Shown: one piece after another, positions 39,224 to 47,777 of the stretch
Position numbering within the stretch: the stretch's first letter is position 1
How the letters are laid out: every line of letters starts with the position of its first letter
Source of the DNA: Mycobacterium botniense
Lineage (GTDB): Bacteria; Actinomycetota; Actinomycetes; Mycobacteriales; Mycobacteriaceae
Length of the DNA: 64,000 nt
Direction: 5' to 3'
Assembly: GCF_010723305.1 (NCBI RefSeq)
Contig: NZ_BLKW01000002.1
Coordinates: 310,001-374,000 of the forward strand
The notes under the pieces: generated by a model
The model's input: only the letters and a program-made list of their open reading frames with translations
Database searches by the model: none
What the model was told of the DNA's origin: nothing
Translations under genes and position numbers: made by a program

Positions 39224-39279
39224 GTGCCCCGCCCCGGGAATCGCGCGGTTTGCCGCGGGGAATCGCCGGGGCGGGGCAC
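39224..39279 (-). terminator. Strong hairpin between groES and groEL1
   Basis: GTGCCCCGCCCCGG (39224-39237) pairs perfectly with CCGGGGCGGGGCAC (39266-39279). The loop itself holds CGCGG-TTTG-CCGCG. On the operon strand it begins 7 bases after the groES stop. It may be a partial terminator or an mRNA processing/stability element that sets the groES to groEL1 ratio. Confidence 0.7.
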
Positions 39280-39286
39280 CTCTGCG

Positions 39287-39589
39287 TTATTTGTTGACGA
39301 TAGCCAGTACGTCGCGCGCCGAGAGGATCAAGTACTCCTCGCCGTTGTACTTGATCTCGGTGCCGCCGTACTTGCTGTAGATCACGGTGTCACCTTCCGA
39401 CACGTCCAGCGGGATTCGTTTCTGGCCGTCCTCATCCCACCGGCCGGGGCCGACGGCGATCACGGTGCCTTCCTGCGGTTTCTCCTTAGCGGTGTCGGGG
39501 ATGACCAGACCGGACGCGGTTGTGGTCTCGGCCTCGTTGGCCTGGACAAGAATCTTGTCCTCGAGTGGCTTGATGTTGACCTTCGCCAC
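39287..39589 (-). CDS. groES: 10-kDa co-chaperonin (Rv3418c-like)
   Basis: A 100-aa GroES/Cpn10. It starts with the family [13 protein letters not shown], has the mobile loop [16 protein letters not shown] and ends [14 protein letters not shown]. The start is GTG at 39589, with GGAGGG upstream. Its leader of about 170 bp contains two GC-rich hairpins and a CIRCE operator, so heat shock through HrcA is the expected control. It is the first gene of the groES-groEL1 operon. Confidence 0.96.
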   Translation of the reverse strand: MAKVNIKPLEDKILVQANEAETTTASGLVIPDTAKEKPQEGTVIAVGPGRWDEDGQKRIPLDVSEGDTVIYSKYGGTEIKYNGEEYLILSARDVLAIVNK

Positions 39590-39618
39590 GATTGGAGCCC
39601 TCCACTAGTTGAGATCGG

Positions 39619-39639
39619 GGTCCGGGGCAGCCCCGGACC
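39619..39639 (-). promoter_or_regulatory. groES leader hairpin 1
   Basis: GGTCCGGGGC-A-GCCCCGGACC is a perfect 10-bp inverted repeat around one base. It lies about 30 bp upstream of the groES start. Its arms match those of the hairpin at 39652-39675. Confidence 0.7.
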
Positions 39640-39651
39640 AGTGTTGGCGGT

Positions 39652-39675
39652 AGGTCCGGGACCGGCCCCGGACCT
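39652..39675 (-). promoter_or_regulatory. groES leader hairpin 2
   Basis: AGGTCCGGG and CCCGGACCT are 9-bp arms around six bases. The arm core GGTCCGGG/CCCGGACC is shared with hairpin 1, so the two could pair in alternative ways. It lies between the CIRCE element and the groES start. Confidence 0.7.
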
Positions 39676-39760
39676 GTCGGATTACCAGGTGCTTCGGCAT
39701 TCGGCTGTGGCCCTCGTGTCGTCGTCGCGGGTGCCGACACTCGGATTGCGCGATTGCCAT

Positions 39761-39787
39761 CTAGCACTCTATACACGAGAGTGCTAG
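39761..39787. promoter_or_regulatory. CIRCE (HrcA operator) upstream of groES
   Basis: CTAGCACTC-N9-GAGTGCTAG matches the CIRCE consensus TTAGCACTC-N9-GAGTGCTAA except for the outermost base of each arm, and is itself a perfect palindrome. It sits about 170 bp before the groES start. Confidence 0.95.
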
Positions 39788-40028
39788 CACTCAAGGTCGG
39801 TCCGCTGATTCCGTGCCGGCGGGCCCGGTGGCCATCTCGTCCTCGCCGGACCGGCGATCCCGAGCAGCCGCCCCGCGGGTGGGCGTCACCCTGACCGCGG
39901 TCCGTGCTGCGGTCATCGGTGATCTGCCGGGCCGAAACCGCGCTCCGCTCCGCTACTCGTCACGCGCTCACGGCTCGCCGAGGGCTCCCCATGCCCCGCA
40001 ATGCTCAGAGTGGCTAATAATTGAGGCC

Positions 40029-40688
40029 ATGGTGCCCGGCATCCCCACCGCGAGCCGCACCGTCGGTGCGGCCACCCTCGCTGTCGCGGCCTGCATCGGA
40101 TTAGTCGGGGTCGGCATCGGAGTGTCCCGGGCTGACCCGGACGGCCAAATGTACGGTAACCCCGATGCTGCCGCCCCCTACTGGCGCTACCAGCACCAGG
40201 AAGACTGCGGCCTGATGGCCGTCGCCGATGTGGTCGGCCAGCTCACCGGCAGAGAACCCTCCCAAATCGGCATCGAACTACGCGGCATCTTCACCAAGAG
40301 CGTGTCCCACCGCGGAGACGTCTATTTCTTTGACGGCACTTCTCCCGAAGATATGGTCCTGCTGTTGGAGAAATACGGTATCCAATCCACTCTCACCACC
40401 GGCAACACCATGCAGACCCTGGAGCAGGATCTGGCCGGCGGGCACAAGGTGATCGCCGCGGTCAACGCCGAAACCATCTGGAACTACCCCCCGGGCAAGG
40501 GACAGCGGACCAAGGCTGACCACGCCGTCGTCGTCACCGGTGTCGACACCCGCACCGACATCGTCCACCTCAACGACAGCGGCATCCCCACCGGCCGCGA
40601 TGAGCGGGTGCCGATGGCCACCTTCACCCAAGCCTGGGCCACCAGCAACGACCTGCTCATCGTCACACAAGAAACCAACAACATCTAA
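40029..40688 (+). CDS. Secreted C39-like cysteine peptidase
   Basis: A 219-aa exported protein. The signal peptide (TLAVAACIGLVGVGIGVSRA) has its likely cleavage before DPDGQ at residue 36. The mature domain is a peptidase C39-like (papain-fold) protein. Candidate catalytic residues are Q57 and C60 in YQHQEDCGLMA, H165 in KADHAVVVTG, and N182/D183 in HLNDSG. The bacteriocin-leader peptidase of this fold is normally attached to an ABC exporter; here it stands alone and outside the membrane. ATG 40029 gives the complete signal. It is divergent from groES and is not at this place in H37Rv as I recall it. Confidence 0.82.
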   Translation: MVPGIPTASRTVGAATLAVAACIGLVGVGIGVSRADPDGQMYGNPDAAAPYWRYQHQEDCGLMAVADVVGQLTGREPSQIGIELRGIFTKSVSHRGDVYFFDGTSPEDMVLLLEKYGIQSTLTTGNTMQTLEQDLAGGHKVIAAVNAETIWNYPPGKGQRTKADHAVVVTGVDTRTDIVHLNDSGIPTGRDERVPMATFTQAWATSNDLLIVTQETNNI

Positions 40689-40689
40689 C

Positions 40690-40731
40690 GAGCGCACGCT
40701 GGCAGCGGGCCGGGCACCCGTCCGTGCGCTC
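40690..40731 (+). terminator. Hairpin after the C39-like peptidase gene
   Basis: GAGCGCACG (40690-40698) pairs with CGTGCGCTC (40723-40731), starting two bases after the stop codon. A smaller CGGG/CCCG stem lies in the loop. Confidence 0.6.
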
Positions 40732-40831
40732 CCGGCGGGCCACCGAGACGATCAGGCGCCGGTCGCCGCCGCGGCGTGGGTGCCACGGTGCAGCGCACCA
40801 CGAAAAACACGACCGGAGGACTGCCCGACGA

Positions 40832-41311
40832 TCAGCGGCTGCCGAACCGGCGCGGGTCGATCAGCAAGTGCCCTGAGGTGTCCCCGAGGAACTCGACATC
40901 CATGCGGCGGGTCACGAAAAACCACCCCGCCTCGTCGCGTTCGAAGGTGTCGTAGTAGCGGCCGACGACCACCGGTTGCAGCGGCACTGTGTCGGTGCCT
41001 TGTACCACGCAAAAGGTTGACCGTGCACTGGCCATCCGGTCGGCGACGTCGATGATCGGGTTGAGCACCAGATGGCGGGTGCGTGGGGTGCCGACCCCGC
41101 CGGCCGGGCCCGGGTAGCGGCGGGTCGTCGTCGCATACAGCTGCGCAATGGCCGCCGCGCCGGTGATCGTCGGTGAGCCCGGGCCGCCGACGGTGCATCG
41201 CGCCAGCAGTTGCCCGACGCCGTCGAAATCGCCGGCATCGATCAGCTCGGCATAGCGGTACAACAACTCGGTGATGGCCAGCTGGTCGGCCACCCGCTCG
41301 ATCGAGGTCAT
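40832..41311 (-). CDS. NTF2/SnoaL-like domain protein
   Basis: A 159-aa cystatin-like alpha/beta-barrel of the SnoaL_4/NTF2 superfamily ([24 protein letters not shown] at the N-terminus, [31 protein letters not shown] near the C-terminus). Such proteins are often small dehydratases, isomerases or ligand binders. Its ATG overlaps the tsaD stop (ATGA), so it is the last gene of the alr-tsa operon by translation coupling. A link to t6A chemistry is not established. Confidence 0.8.
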   Translation of the reverse strand: MTSIERVADQLAITELLYRYAELIDAGDFDGVGQLLARCTVGGPGSPTITGAAAIAQLYATTTRRYPGPAGGVGTPRTRHLVLNPIIDVADRMASARSTFCVVQGTDTVPLQPVVVGRYYDTFERDEAGWFFVTRRMDVEFLGDTSGHLLIDPRRFGSR

Positions 41312-42333
41312 CGGACCTGACCTTTCACCACCGGCAGACCGGGATCACTGGGCACGTCCAGCGGTGACGGCGGCGCTCCGGCGGCCACCAGATGCGCGGC
41401 AAACGCGGCGATCATCGCCCCGTTGTCGGTGCACAGCCCTGGTTTGGGGATGCGCAGACTCAACCCCGCTTCCGCGCAGCGCTGAGCGGCCAGCTCGCGC
41501 AACCGCGAATTGGCCGCCACACCGCCGGCGATCAGCAGGGTCGACACACCGAGCTCGGTGGCCGCGCGCACCGCCTTCATGCTCAGCACATCGGCGACGG
41601 CCTCCTGGAACCCGGCCGCGATATCGGCGAGCGCGGCCTCGGGGTGAGCCTCCACGTAGCGGGCGACCGCGGTTTTAAGCCCGGAGAAGCTGAACGCATA
41701 CGGGTCGTCACGGGGCCCGGTCATGCCCCGCGGGAACACGATGGCGTCCCGGTCACCGGTGCGGGCCAGGTCGTCGAGCACCTTGCCGCCCGGATAACCC
41801 AGCCCCAGCAGCCGCGCCACCTTGTCGTAGGCCTCGCCGGCGGCGTCGTCGACGGTGCTGCCCAGCTCGCTGATCGGCTCGCCGAGCGAACGCACATGTA
41901 ACAGGTGGGTGTGCCCACCCGACACCAGCAGCGCCACGCTCGGCGGCAGCGGCCCGTGCTCGTAGACGTCGGCGGCCAAATGCCCGCCCAGATGGTTCAC
42001 CGCGTAAAACGGTACCTCCCAGGCCGCCGCATACGCCTTGGCGGCGGCCACCCCGACCAGCAACGCGCCCGCCAGCCCCGGCCCGATGGTGGCCGCGACG
42101 ATATCGGGCTTTTTCACGCCTGCGGCGGCCAGCGCCCGGCGCATGGTGGGGCCCAGCGCCTCCAGGTGCGCCCGGGAGGCGATTTCGGGAACGACGCCGC
42201 CGAAGCGGACGTGCTCGTCGACACTGGAGGCCAGCTCGTCGGCCAGCAGCGTCACGCTGCCGTCAGCGCCCAGCCGGGCGATACCGACACCGGTTTCATC
42301 GCACGACGTTTCAATGGCCACGATCACCGTCAT
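41308..42333 (-). CDS. tsaD: tRNA N6-adenosine threonylcarbamoyltransferase catalytic subunit (Rv3419c-like)
   Basis: A 341-aa TsaD/Kae1 ASKHA protein that transfers threonylcarbamoyl to A37 of ANN-decoding tRNAs. The metal-binding histidines lie in SRAHLEA and [10 protein letters not shown]. The nucleotide site is marked by SGGHTHLL and [12 protein letters not shown]. It forms a complex with TsaB and TsaE, both encoded immediately upstream. Its start overlaps the tsaB/rimI stop by 4 bp. Confidence 0.95.
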   Translation of the reverse strand: MTVIVAIETSCDETGVGIARLGADGSVTLLADELASSVDEHVRFGGVVPEIASRAHLEALGPTMRRALAAAGVKKPDIVAATIGPGLAGALLVGVAAAKAYAAAWEVPFYAVNHLGGHLAADVYEHGPLPPSVALLVSGGHTHLLHVRSLGEPISELGSTVDDAAGEAYDKVARLLGLGYPGGKVLDDLARTGDRDAIVFPRGMTGPRDDPYAFSFSGLKTAVARYVEAHPEAALADIAAGFQEAVADVLSMKAVRAATELGVSTLLIAGGVAANSRLRELAAQRCAEAGLSLRIPKPGLCTDNGAMIAAFAAHLVAAGAPPSPLDVPSDPGLPVVKGQVR

Positions 42334-43484
42334 CGGCGCGCCTCCCGCCGCATGGTATACGCGTCGGCGCCGCTGGCCCGGTAGTAGCGGCGGCGCACGC
42401 CGACTGCGGTGAAGCCGGCGCTGCGGTACAGCTCGATCGCCGGCGCGTTGTCGGTGCGGACCTCCAGGTAGACCGCAGCATCCCCGGCGACGTTCAGCAG
42501 CTCCTCAAGCAACCGGCGGCCGATGCCCCGGCCCTGGTAGGCCTTGTCCACCCCGATGGTATGCACCTCGTATTCGAATGGCGCGGTGCGGCCCAACCGG
42601 GATATCCCGGCATAGCCCACCAGCACATCGCCGATACGCGCCCCGACATAGCGGTTGTTGACGCTCGCGATTTCGCGGAGGAAGGCCTCTCTCGGCCACG
42701 GGTCGTCGCCGTCGAACAGCTGGGCCTCCAACTGGGCGCACCGCTCAGCATCGGCAGGTGTCAGGGCGTCGATGCTGACCGGCACCACGGGTTCGCGGGC
42801 CGTCGGGGAGGTCGGCGCACCCCGGCGGCGGCGCGCCGCTTGCCGTTCTTGCAGCGACGTGGCGTCTGGGCGGCGCAGATACAGCGGCACCAACGCCGCC
42901 GGGCGGGCCGACCAATCGGCGACCGCGGCCACCAGGCCGGTTGGTGTCGGATAGGCCGGCCCGCACCACGGCAGACCGAAAAGCGCGGCATGCTCGGGTG
43001 AGCCGGCCACTGCCGACGCCGCGCCGGCATCGACGGCGGCCGGGGCGCTGACCGCCGGACCACCAACGCGGACCCCGTCGCGATACCGGGCCCAGTAGAC
43101 CTCGCGCCGGCGGGCGTCGGTCACGACCAAGGTCTCACCGGTGGTCTGCACACCGATGGCGTCCAAACTGCACACCCCGCGCACCGGAATATCCAGCGCA
43201 TGCCCGTATGCCGCGGCGGTGGCCATCCCCACCCGCAGCCCGGTGAACGGGCCCGGGCCGCAGCCGACCACTACCCCGTCGAGGTCGGCCATCCGCACCG
43301 CGGCATCGGTGAGCGCGGCCAGCACGTTGGGCGTGAGCCGCTCGGCGTGCGCCCGGGCATCGACGGTGACCCGTTCGGCCAGCACGGCGGCCCGCCCGGC
43401 GTGTCGCACCCGCACAATCCCGGCGGTCACCGCGGCGGTGGCGGTGTCCAGCGCCAGCACCAGCATCCCCGGCTCACGGCTCAT
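42330..43484 (-). CDS. tsaB-rimI: TsaB-RimI fusion: t6A complex subunit plus ribosomal protein alanine N-acetyltransferase
   Basis: A single 384-aa frame joins two proteins. Residues 1 to about 220 are TsaB ([28 protein letters not shown]). Residues from about 238 on are a GNAT acetyltransferase of the RimI type, with the acetyl-CoA loop [11 protein letters not shown] and a C-terminal [17 protein letters not shown]. In M. tuberculosis these are separate genes (Rv3421c, Rv3420c). The linker is basic ([10 protein letters not shown]). ATG 43484 was chosen for its 4-bp overlap with the tsaE stop. Fused TsaB/RimI proteins are known in some Actinobacteria. Confidence 0.92.
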   Translation of the reverse strand: MSREPGMLVLALDTATAAVTAGIVRVRHAGRAAVLAERVTVDARAHAERLTPNVLAALTDAAVRMADLDGVVVGCGPGPFTGLRVGMATAAAYGHALDIPVRGVCSLDAIGVQTTGETLVVTDARRREVYWARYRDGVRVGGPAVSAPAAVDAGAASAVAGSPEHAALFGLPWCGPAYPTPTGLVAAVADWSARPAALVPLYLRRPDATSLQERQAARRRRGAPTSPTAREPVVPVSIDALTPADAERCAQLEAQLFDGDDPWPREAFLREIASVNNRYVGARIGDVLVGYAGISRLGRTAPFEYEVHTIGVDKAYQGRGIGRRLLEELLNVAGDAAVYLEVRTDNAPAIELYRSAGFTAVGVRRRYYRASGADAYTMRREARR

Positions 43485-43948
43485 GAACTGCCCCAGCGCC
43501 AGGTGGCGATCCGCGTGTCGGAGTCGCGGACACGGTCGAGCCGAATGTCGAGGTGGCGCTCGGAAAGCCGCTCGGCGATCCCCTCGCCCCATTCCACGAC
43601 GACGACCGCGTCGTCGAGATCGGTGTCGAGGTCCAGCGAGTCGAGCTCGGCCAGCAGGTCGGCGTCGCTGCGATCCAACAGCCGGTAGAAGTCGACATGA
43701 ATCATCGCCGGCGCGCCGGTTTTGCGGGCCGGGTGCACCCGTGCGAGCACGAACGACGGCGAGGTGACCGGCCCGTCAACGTCCATCGCAGCCGCGATTC
43801 CCTTGGCGAGCACCGTTTTTCCGGCACCGAGCGGGCCGGAAAGCACCACCACGTCACCCGCACGCAATTGCTCCCCCAACCGGGTCCCGAGCGCAACGGT
43901 GTCGGCCACGCGCGGCAGCGTCGCCGTCCCGGACCGCTGCTCAGCCAT
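43481..43948 (-). CDS. tsaE: tRNA threonylcarbamoyladenosine biosynthesis ATPase TsaE (Rv3422c-like)
   Basis: A 155-aa P-loop ATPase with Walker A LSGPLGAGKTVLAKG, SPSFVLARVHP and the Walker B-like VVVEWGEGIAERL. It powers turnover of the TsaB-TsaD complex in t6A synthesis. It overlaps the upstream hydrolase gene by 8 bp and the tsaB/rimI gene by 4 bp, within a tightly packed operon. Confidence 0.94.
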   Translation of the reverse strand: MAEQRSGTATLPRVADTVALGTRLGEQLRAGDVVVLSGPLGAGKTVLAKGIAAAMDVDGPVTSPSFVLARVHPARKTGAPAMIHVDFYRLLDRSDADLLAELDSLDLDTDLDDAVVVVEWGEGIAERLSERHLDIRLDRVRDSDTRIATWRWGSS

Positions 43949-45053
43949 GGCGCCGAACCCGTTCCCGCCACCCCCCGGCCAGTCTGGCCAGCTTGCCGGG
44001 GCTGGATCGTTTGACGAGGCGCACCAAACCCTCGTTGATGCTCTCGGGCTTTTCTAATTGCACCAGATGGCCCGCGCCGCCGACGACCAACAGCTCGGAG
44101 TGCGGCAGCGCGGCAGCCATTTCCCGGGAACGTTCGACGGGCGTGAGCAGATCGTGATCACCGCACGCGATAAGTGTGGGTATCGTCGCCAACGTGGGGA
44201 GCGCGGCGCTTTCATCGTGGACTTCCAGCGCGTGCAGAAATTCCACCAACGTCGGAATGGGTGTGTCGTACATCATCTTCTGCGAGAACGCCACCACGCT
44301 CGGGCTGACCTTCGCGTCGCCGTAGGAGGCCGCCGCCAAAATAGGGCCGATCAGCGACCGGGTCACCGCGCGCCCGTGGTGCACCAGTGTAGGCGCAGAG
44401 CGCGCGGTGAACCGCACCGCTTGCAGCGCAGGGTTTTTCAAGATTTCCCCCAGCAGCGACCTGGACACCCCAGCGGCTGCGGACGAAATCAGCGCGGCAC
44501 CGGTGATACGGGTGCCGTAGTGCTCGGGGTATTGGCGGGCATGCGATAACACCGTCATCCCCCCCATCGAATGCCCGACCAGCACGATCGAGCCGCGCGG
44601 CGCGGCGACCTGCAGCACTGTTTCGAGGTCTTTGCCCAATTGGGTCAGCGTGTAGGTGTCCGGCGAGGCTGCGCCGGATTTGCCGTGTCCGCGCTGGTCA
44701 TAGAAAACCATCCGCGCCTGCGCCCCCCACTCGCGACTCAATCGCACCCGCTGAAAGTGAAAAGCACCCATTGACAGACAGAATCCGTGTGCGAACACCA
44801 CGGTCAGCGGAGCGTCCGCCGGGCCGACCTCGCGTACCGCGAGCGGCACGCCGTCCGGGGTGGTCACCACATAGCTGCGGTCGGCGTCCAGCGCGTCGAA
44901 ATTTTCCGCGGCATAAGGGTCTTCAGTCGCACCTCGGCGTGTCACCGACCGGGCCACGCTGAATCCGGCGATCGTGGCCACCGCCGCCAGCCCGGCGGCA
45001 CCGGCCAGCCACGCCTTACCCGTAAAGGGTGCGTGGGCGTGATCACCACTCAA
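43941..45053 (-). CDS. Alpha/beta hydrolase with N-terminal membrane segment
   Basis: A 370-aa alpha/beta hydrolase. The nucleophile is Ser in GHSMGG, the acid Asp in CGDHDLLTP and the His in [11 protein letters not shown], so the triad is complete. Residues 14-35 ([21 protein letters not shown]) look like a membrane anchor or uncleaved signal. It probably acts on an ester or lipid at the membrane; the substrate is unknown. The only suitable start is a TTG at 45053, overlapping the alr stop by 11 bp. As I recall, it is absent between alr and tsaE in H37Rv but present in other mycobacteria. Confidence 0.85.
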   Translation of the reverse strand: MSGDHAHAPFTGKAWLAGAAGLAAVATIAGFSVARSVTRRGATEDPYAAENFDALDADRSYVVTTPDGVPLAVREVGPADAPLTVVFAHGFCLSMGAFHFQRVRLSREWGAQARMVFYDQRGHGKSGAASPDTYTLTQLGKDLETVLQVAAPRGSIVLVGHSMGGMTVLSHARQYPEHYGTRITGAALISSAAAGVSRSLLGEILKNPALQAVRFTARSAPTLVHHGRAVTRSLIGPILAAASYGDAKVSPSVVAFSQKMMYDTPIPTLVEFLHALEVHDESAALPTLATIPTLIACGDHDLLTPVERSREMAAALPHSELLVVGGAGHLVQLEKPESINEGLVRLVKRSSPGKLARLAGGWRERVRRHG

Positions 45054-46218
45054 CGGGTCGAGCTTCCCGGTAGGTCTTGGTAATGCGCCCTCGGGGGCTG
45101 GTCACCACCTCGTAGTGGATGGTACCGAGCAGGTCAGCCCAATCCTGTGCGGTCGGCTCTCCGTGAGTGCCGGGCCCGAACAGGATCGCCTCATCACCCT
45201 CAGCCACATCGGTCACCCCGGGACCGAGATCGACCACGAACTGGTCCATACAGATCCGTCCCACCCCCCGGCAGCGCCGACCGTTGATCAGCACTTCGAG
45301 GCGCCCGCTGAGCGTCCGAAACACCCCGTCGGCGTAACCGATCGGCAGCAATGCCAGCGTGGTGTCCCGATCGGCGACCCAGGTATGCCCGTACGACACC
45401 CCCTCCCCCGCAGACACCGGCTTGACCAGTGCGACAGCGCATTTCACGGTCATCGCCGGTGTCAGCCCCATATCTCCGCGCGCGGGGATGGGGCTGAGCC
45501 CGTAGACCGCGATCCCTGGACGCACCAGGTCGAAAGCCATGTCGGGGCGCGACAGGGTCGCCGACGAATTCGACAGGTGGGCCACTTCGAACTGCACGCC
45601 GTGGTCGCGCGCCTGGGTGAGCATATCGCGAAACCGTTGAGCCTGAAGGTTATTCGTCGGATGCTCCGGATCGTCGGCGTAGACCAGATGGGACATGATC
45701 CCCCGCAGCCGGATGGCGCCGTCGGCAACGGCCTGGCGCAACGCGGTCAACATCGCCGGGTAGCGCGCCGGACTGACGCCGTTGCGGTTGAGTCCGGTGT
45801 CGACCTTGACGGTCACGGTGGCGGGCAAGCCGGTCCGGTGCACAGCGTCGAGCAGTTCGTGCAGCTGGCGCACCGAGGAGACGGCGATTTGCACGTCGGC
45901 GCGCAGTGCGAGCTCGAAGTCGGCGCCGGGCCGGTGCAGCCACGCCAGCACCGGCGCGGCGATGCCGTTGGCGCGTAATTCGAGTGCCTCATCGATGGTG
46001 GCGACACCGAGTTCGGCGGCACCCGCGGCCAAGGCGGTGCGGGCCACCTGGGTCGCCCCGTGCCCGTATCCGTCGGCTTTGACGACAGCCATGACCTGCG
46101 CGGATCCGGCATGCTCACGCAGCACGCGCACGTTATGTGCGATGGCGTCCAGGTCGACCACAGCCTCGGCGAGGACCCCGGGCAGCCGCGATTCGGCGGA
46201 CGACGTTACCGTGTGCAT
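45043..46218 (-). CDS. alr: Alanine racemase (Rv3423c-like)
   Basis: A 391-aa fold-III PLP enzyme that makes D-alanine for peptidoglycan and is the target of D-cycloserine. The PLP lysine is K47 ([11 protein letters not shown]). The catalytic tyrosine region is GVSYGHTWV, and [13 protein letters not shown] is also conserved. ATG 46218 gives the expected N-terminus; a GTG at 46227 is an alternative. It appears to be the first gene of the alr-hydrolase-tsaE-tsaB/rimI-tsaD-NTF2 operon, in which every junction overlaps. Confidence 0.94.
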   Translation of the reverse strand: MHTVTSSAESRLPGVLAEAVVDLDAIAHNVRVLREHAGSAQVMAVVKADGYGHGATQVARTALAAGAAELGVATIDEALELRANGIAAPVLAWLHRPGADFELALRADVQIAVSSVRQLHELLDAVHRTGLPATVTVKVDTGLNRNGVSPARYPAMLTALRQAVADGAIRLRGIMSHLVYADDPEHPTNNLQAQRFRDMLTQARDHGVQFEVAHLSNSSATLSRPDMAFDLVRPGIAVYGLSPIPARGDMGLTPAMTVKCAVALVKPVSAGEGVSYGHTWVADRDTTLALLPIGYADGVFRTLSGRLEVLINGRRCRGVGRICMDQFVVDLGPGVTDVAEGDEAILFGPGTHGEPTAQDWADLLGTIHYEVVTSPRGRITKTYREARPVEW

Positions 46219-46273
46219 CGAGCTCACCGCTCCGATTGTCCCAGACCCGGTCGCCCGCCTCCGCGCCGAGCGG

Positions 46274-46295
46274 CCCGGCCGCGCGGCGGGCCGGG
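46274..46295 (-). terminator. Possible gadB terminator hairpin
   Basis: CCCGGCC (46274-46280) pairs with GGCCGGG (46289-46295) across an 8-base loop. It lies in the gap between the gadB stop and the alr start. The whole gap is very GC-rich, so this is a moderate call. Confidence 0.4.
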
Positions 46296-46338
46296 GATTT
46301 GGCCTGCAGCCGGCCACCGGCCGGGGGGTCGCCGCCGG

Positions 46339-47730
46339 TCAGTGCGCGAAGTGGCGTTCGGAAAAGTGCCCCCGCGGTTTGAGTTTGTCGAGGTGGGCGA
46401 GCGCGGTGAAAGTGTCGTCACGCAGCGCACGGGCCAAATCCGCCGAGAAGCCCTCCCGCACCACGATCCGCAGCACAGACACGTGGCTGGCGTTGGCCGG
46501 CATGGTGTAGGCGGGCACCTGCCACCCACAGGTCCGCAGCTCGTGGGACACGTCGAACTCGGTGTAGCCGCGGTCGCCGCGAAGCCGGGCGGCGACTACC
46601 GGAATCGCTGAGCCATCGGAGATCACCTCGAAATGCTCGCTGGCGGCGAGCCAGTCACCCAGCCAGCGCGCGGTCTGCGACAGGGTCTGCATGACCTTGG
46701 TGTAACCCTCCCGACCGAGCCGCAAGAAGTTGTAGTACTGGCCGACCACCTGGTTGCCCGGGCGGGAAAAGTTGAGGGTGAATGTGGGCATATCGCCACC
46801 CAAATAGTTGACCCGGAAGATCAGCTCTTCGGGCAGGTGCTCGGCGCTGCGCCACACCACGAACCCGATGCCGGGGTACGTCAAACCGTATTTGTGGCCG
46901 CTGACGTTGATCGACACCACCCGGGGCAGCCGGAAATCCCACACCAGGCCGGGGTGCAGAAAGGGCACGACAAAACCCCCGCTGGCCGCGTCGACGTGCA
47001 CGGGAATGTCCACGCCGCCGCTGCGCGCCAGGTTGTCCAGGGCCGCGCAGATCTCGGCGACCGGTTCCAGCTCACCGGTGTAGGTGGTGCCCAGGATCAC
47101 CACCACGCCGATGGTGTTCTCGTCGACCGCCGCGACCACTTGTTCGGGGGTGATGACGTAACGCCCTTCCGCCATCGGCAGATAGCGGGGTTCGACGTCG
47201 AAATAACGGCAGAACTTTTCCCACACCACCTGGACGTTAGAGCCCATCACCAGGTTGGGGGTGCGGGTCTTCCACCCGCCTTTTTCCCGACCGATTCGTT
47301 CTCGCCAGCGCCATTTCAGCGCCAATCCGCCCAGCATCACCGCCTCGGAGGATCCGATGGTGGACACCCCGGTGGCGCTGGAGGGGTCGTCATCGCGTAA
47401 TCCCTCGGCGTGGAACAAGTCAGCAACCATACAGACGCACCGCTGCTCGATGGCCGCGGTGGCCGGGTATTCGTCCTTGTCGATCATGTTCTTGTCGAAC
47501 GCTTCGGCCATCAGCTCCTCGGCCTCGGGATCCATCCAGGTGGTGACGAACGTGGCCAGATTCAGCCGCGAGCTGCCGTCCAGCATCAGCTCGTCGTGAA
47601 TGAACCGGTAGGCGGCGTCGGGCTCCATCGACTCGTCGGGCATCCGCAGCGCCGGCACCGGCGCGGTGAACAGCCGGCCGGTGTAGGCGGGGGCGAGTGA
47701 GTGCACGGATGCAGACGGGCGGTGGGGCAC
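46339..47730 (-). CDS. gadB: Glutamate decarboxylase (Rv3432c-like)
   Basis: A 463-aa group II PLP decarboxylase that converts glutamate to GABA. The PLP lysine is in INVSGHKYGLTYPG, and the coenzyme Asp in HVDAASGGF. The start is GTG at 47730, preceded by a purine-rich stretch with repeated AGGAAAG. It ends HFSERHFAH. It is downstream of nnrD on the same strand. The role may be acid resistance or the GABA shunt. Confidence 0.93.
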   Translation of the reverse strand: MPHRPSASVHSLAPAYTGRLFTAPVPALRMPDESMEPDAAYRFIHDELMLDGSSRLNLATFVTTWMDPEAEELMAEAFDKNMIDKDEYPATAAIEQRCVCMVADLFHAEGLRDDDPSSATGVSTIGSSEAVMLGGLALKWRWRERIGREKGGWKTRTPNLVMGSNVQVVWEKFCRYFDVEPRYLPMAEGRYVITPEQVVAAVDENTIGVVVILGTTYTGELEPVAEICAALDNLARSGGVDIPVHVDAASGGFVVPFLHPGLVWDFRLPRVVSINVSGHKYGLTYPGIGFVVWRSAEHLPEELIFRVNYLGGDMPTFTLNFSRPGNQVVGQYYNFLRLGREGYTKVMQTLSQTARWLGDWLAASEHFEVISDGSAIPVVAARLRGDRGYTEFDVSHELRTCGWQVPAYTMPANASHVSVLRIVVREGFSADLARALRDDTFTALAHLDKLKPRGHFSERHFAH

Positions 47731-47770
47731 GACGAATCCTTTCCTAGACTTTCCTGGACTTTCTTCCTAG
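47731..47770 (-). promoter_or_regulatory. Repeated Shine-Dalgarno-like tract before gadB
   Basis: Read on the minus strand, the 40 bases before the gadB GTG contain near-repeats CTAGGAAGAAA, GTCCAGGAAA and GTCTAGGAAAGGA. The one nearest the start would be the functional ribosome site. The others lie one turn (10 bases) apart upstream. Confidence 0.5.
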
Positions 47771-47777
47771 GCGGTGG

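Noticed and set aside
43484..43592. Longer TsaB/RimI start 36 codons upstream
   Set aside because: The extension is Arg-rich shadow of tsaE. The ATGA overlap at 43484 marks the real start.
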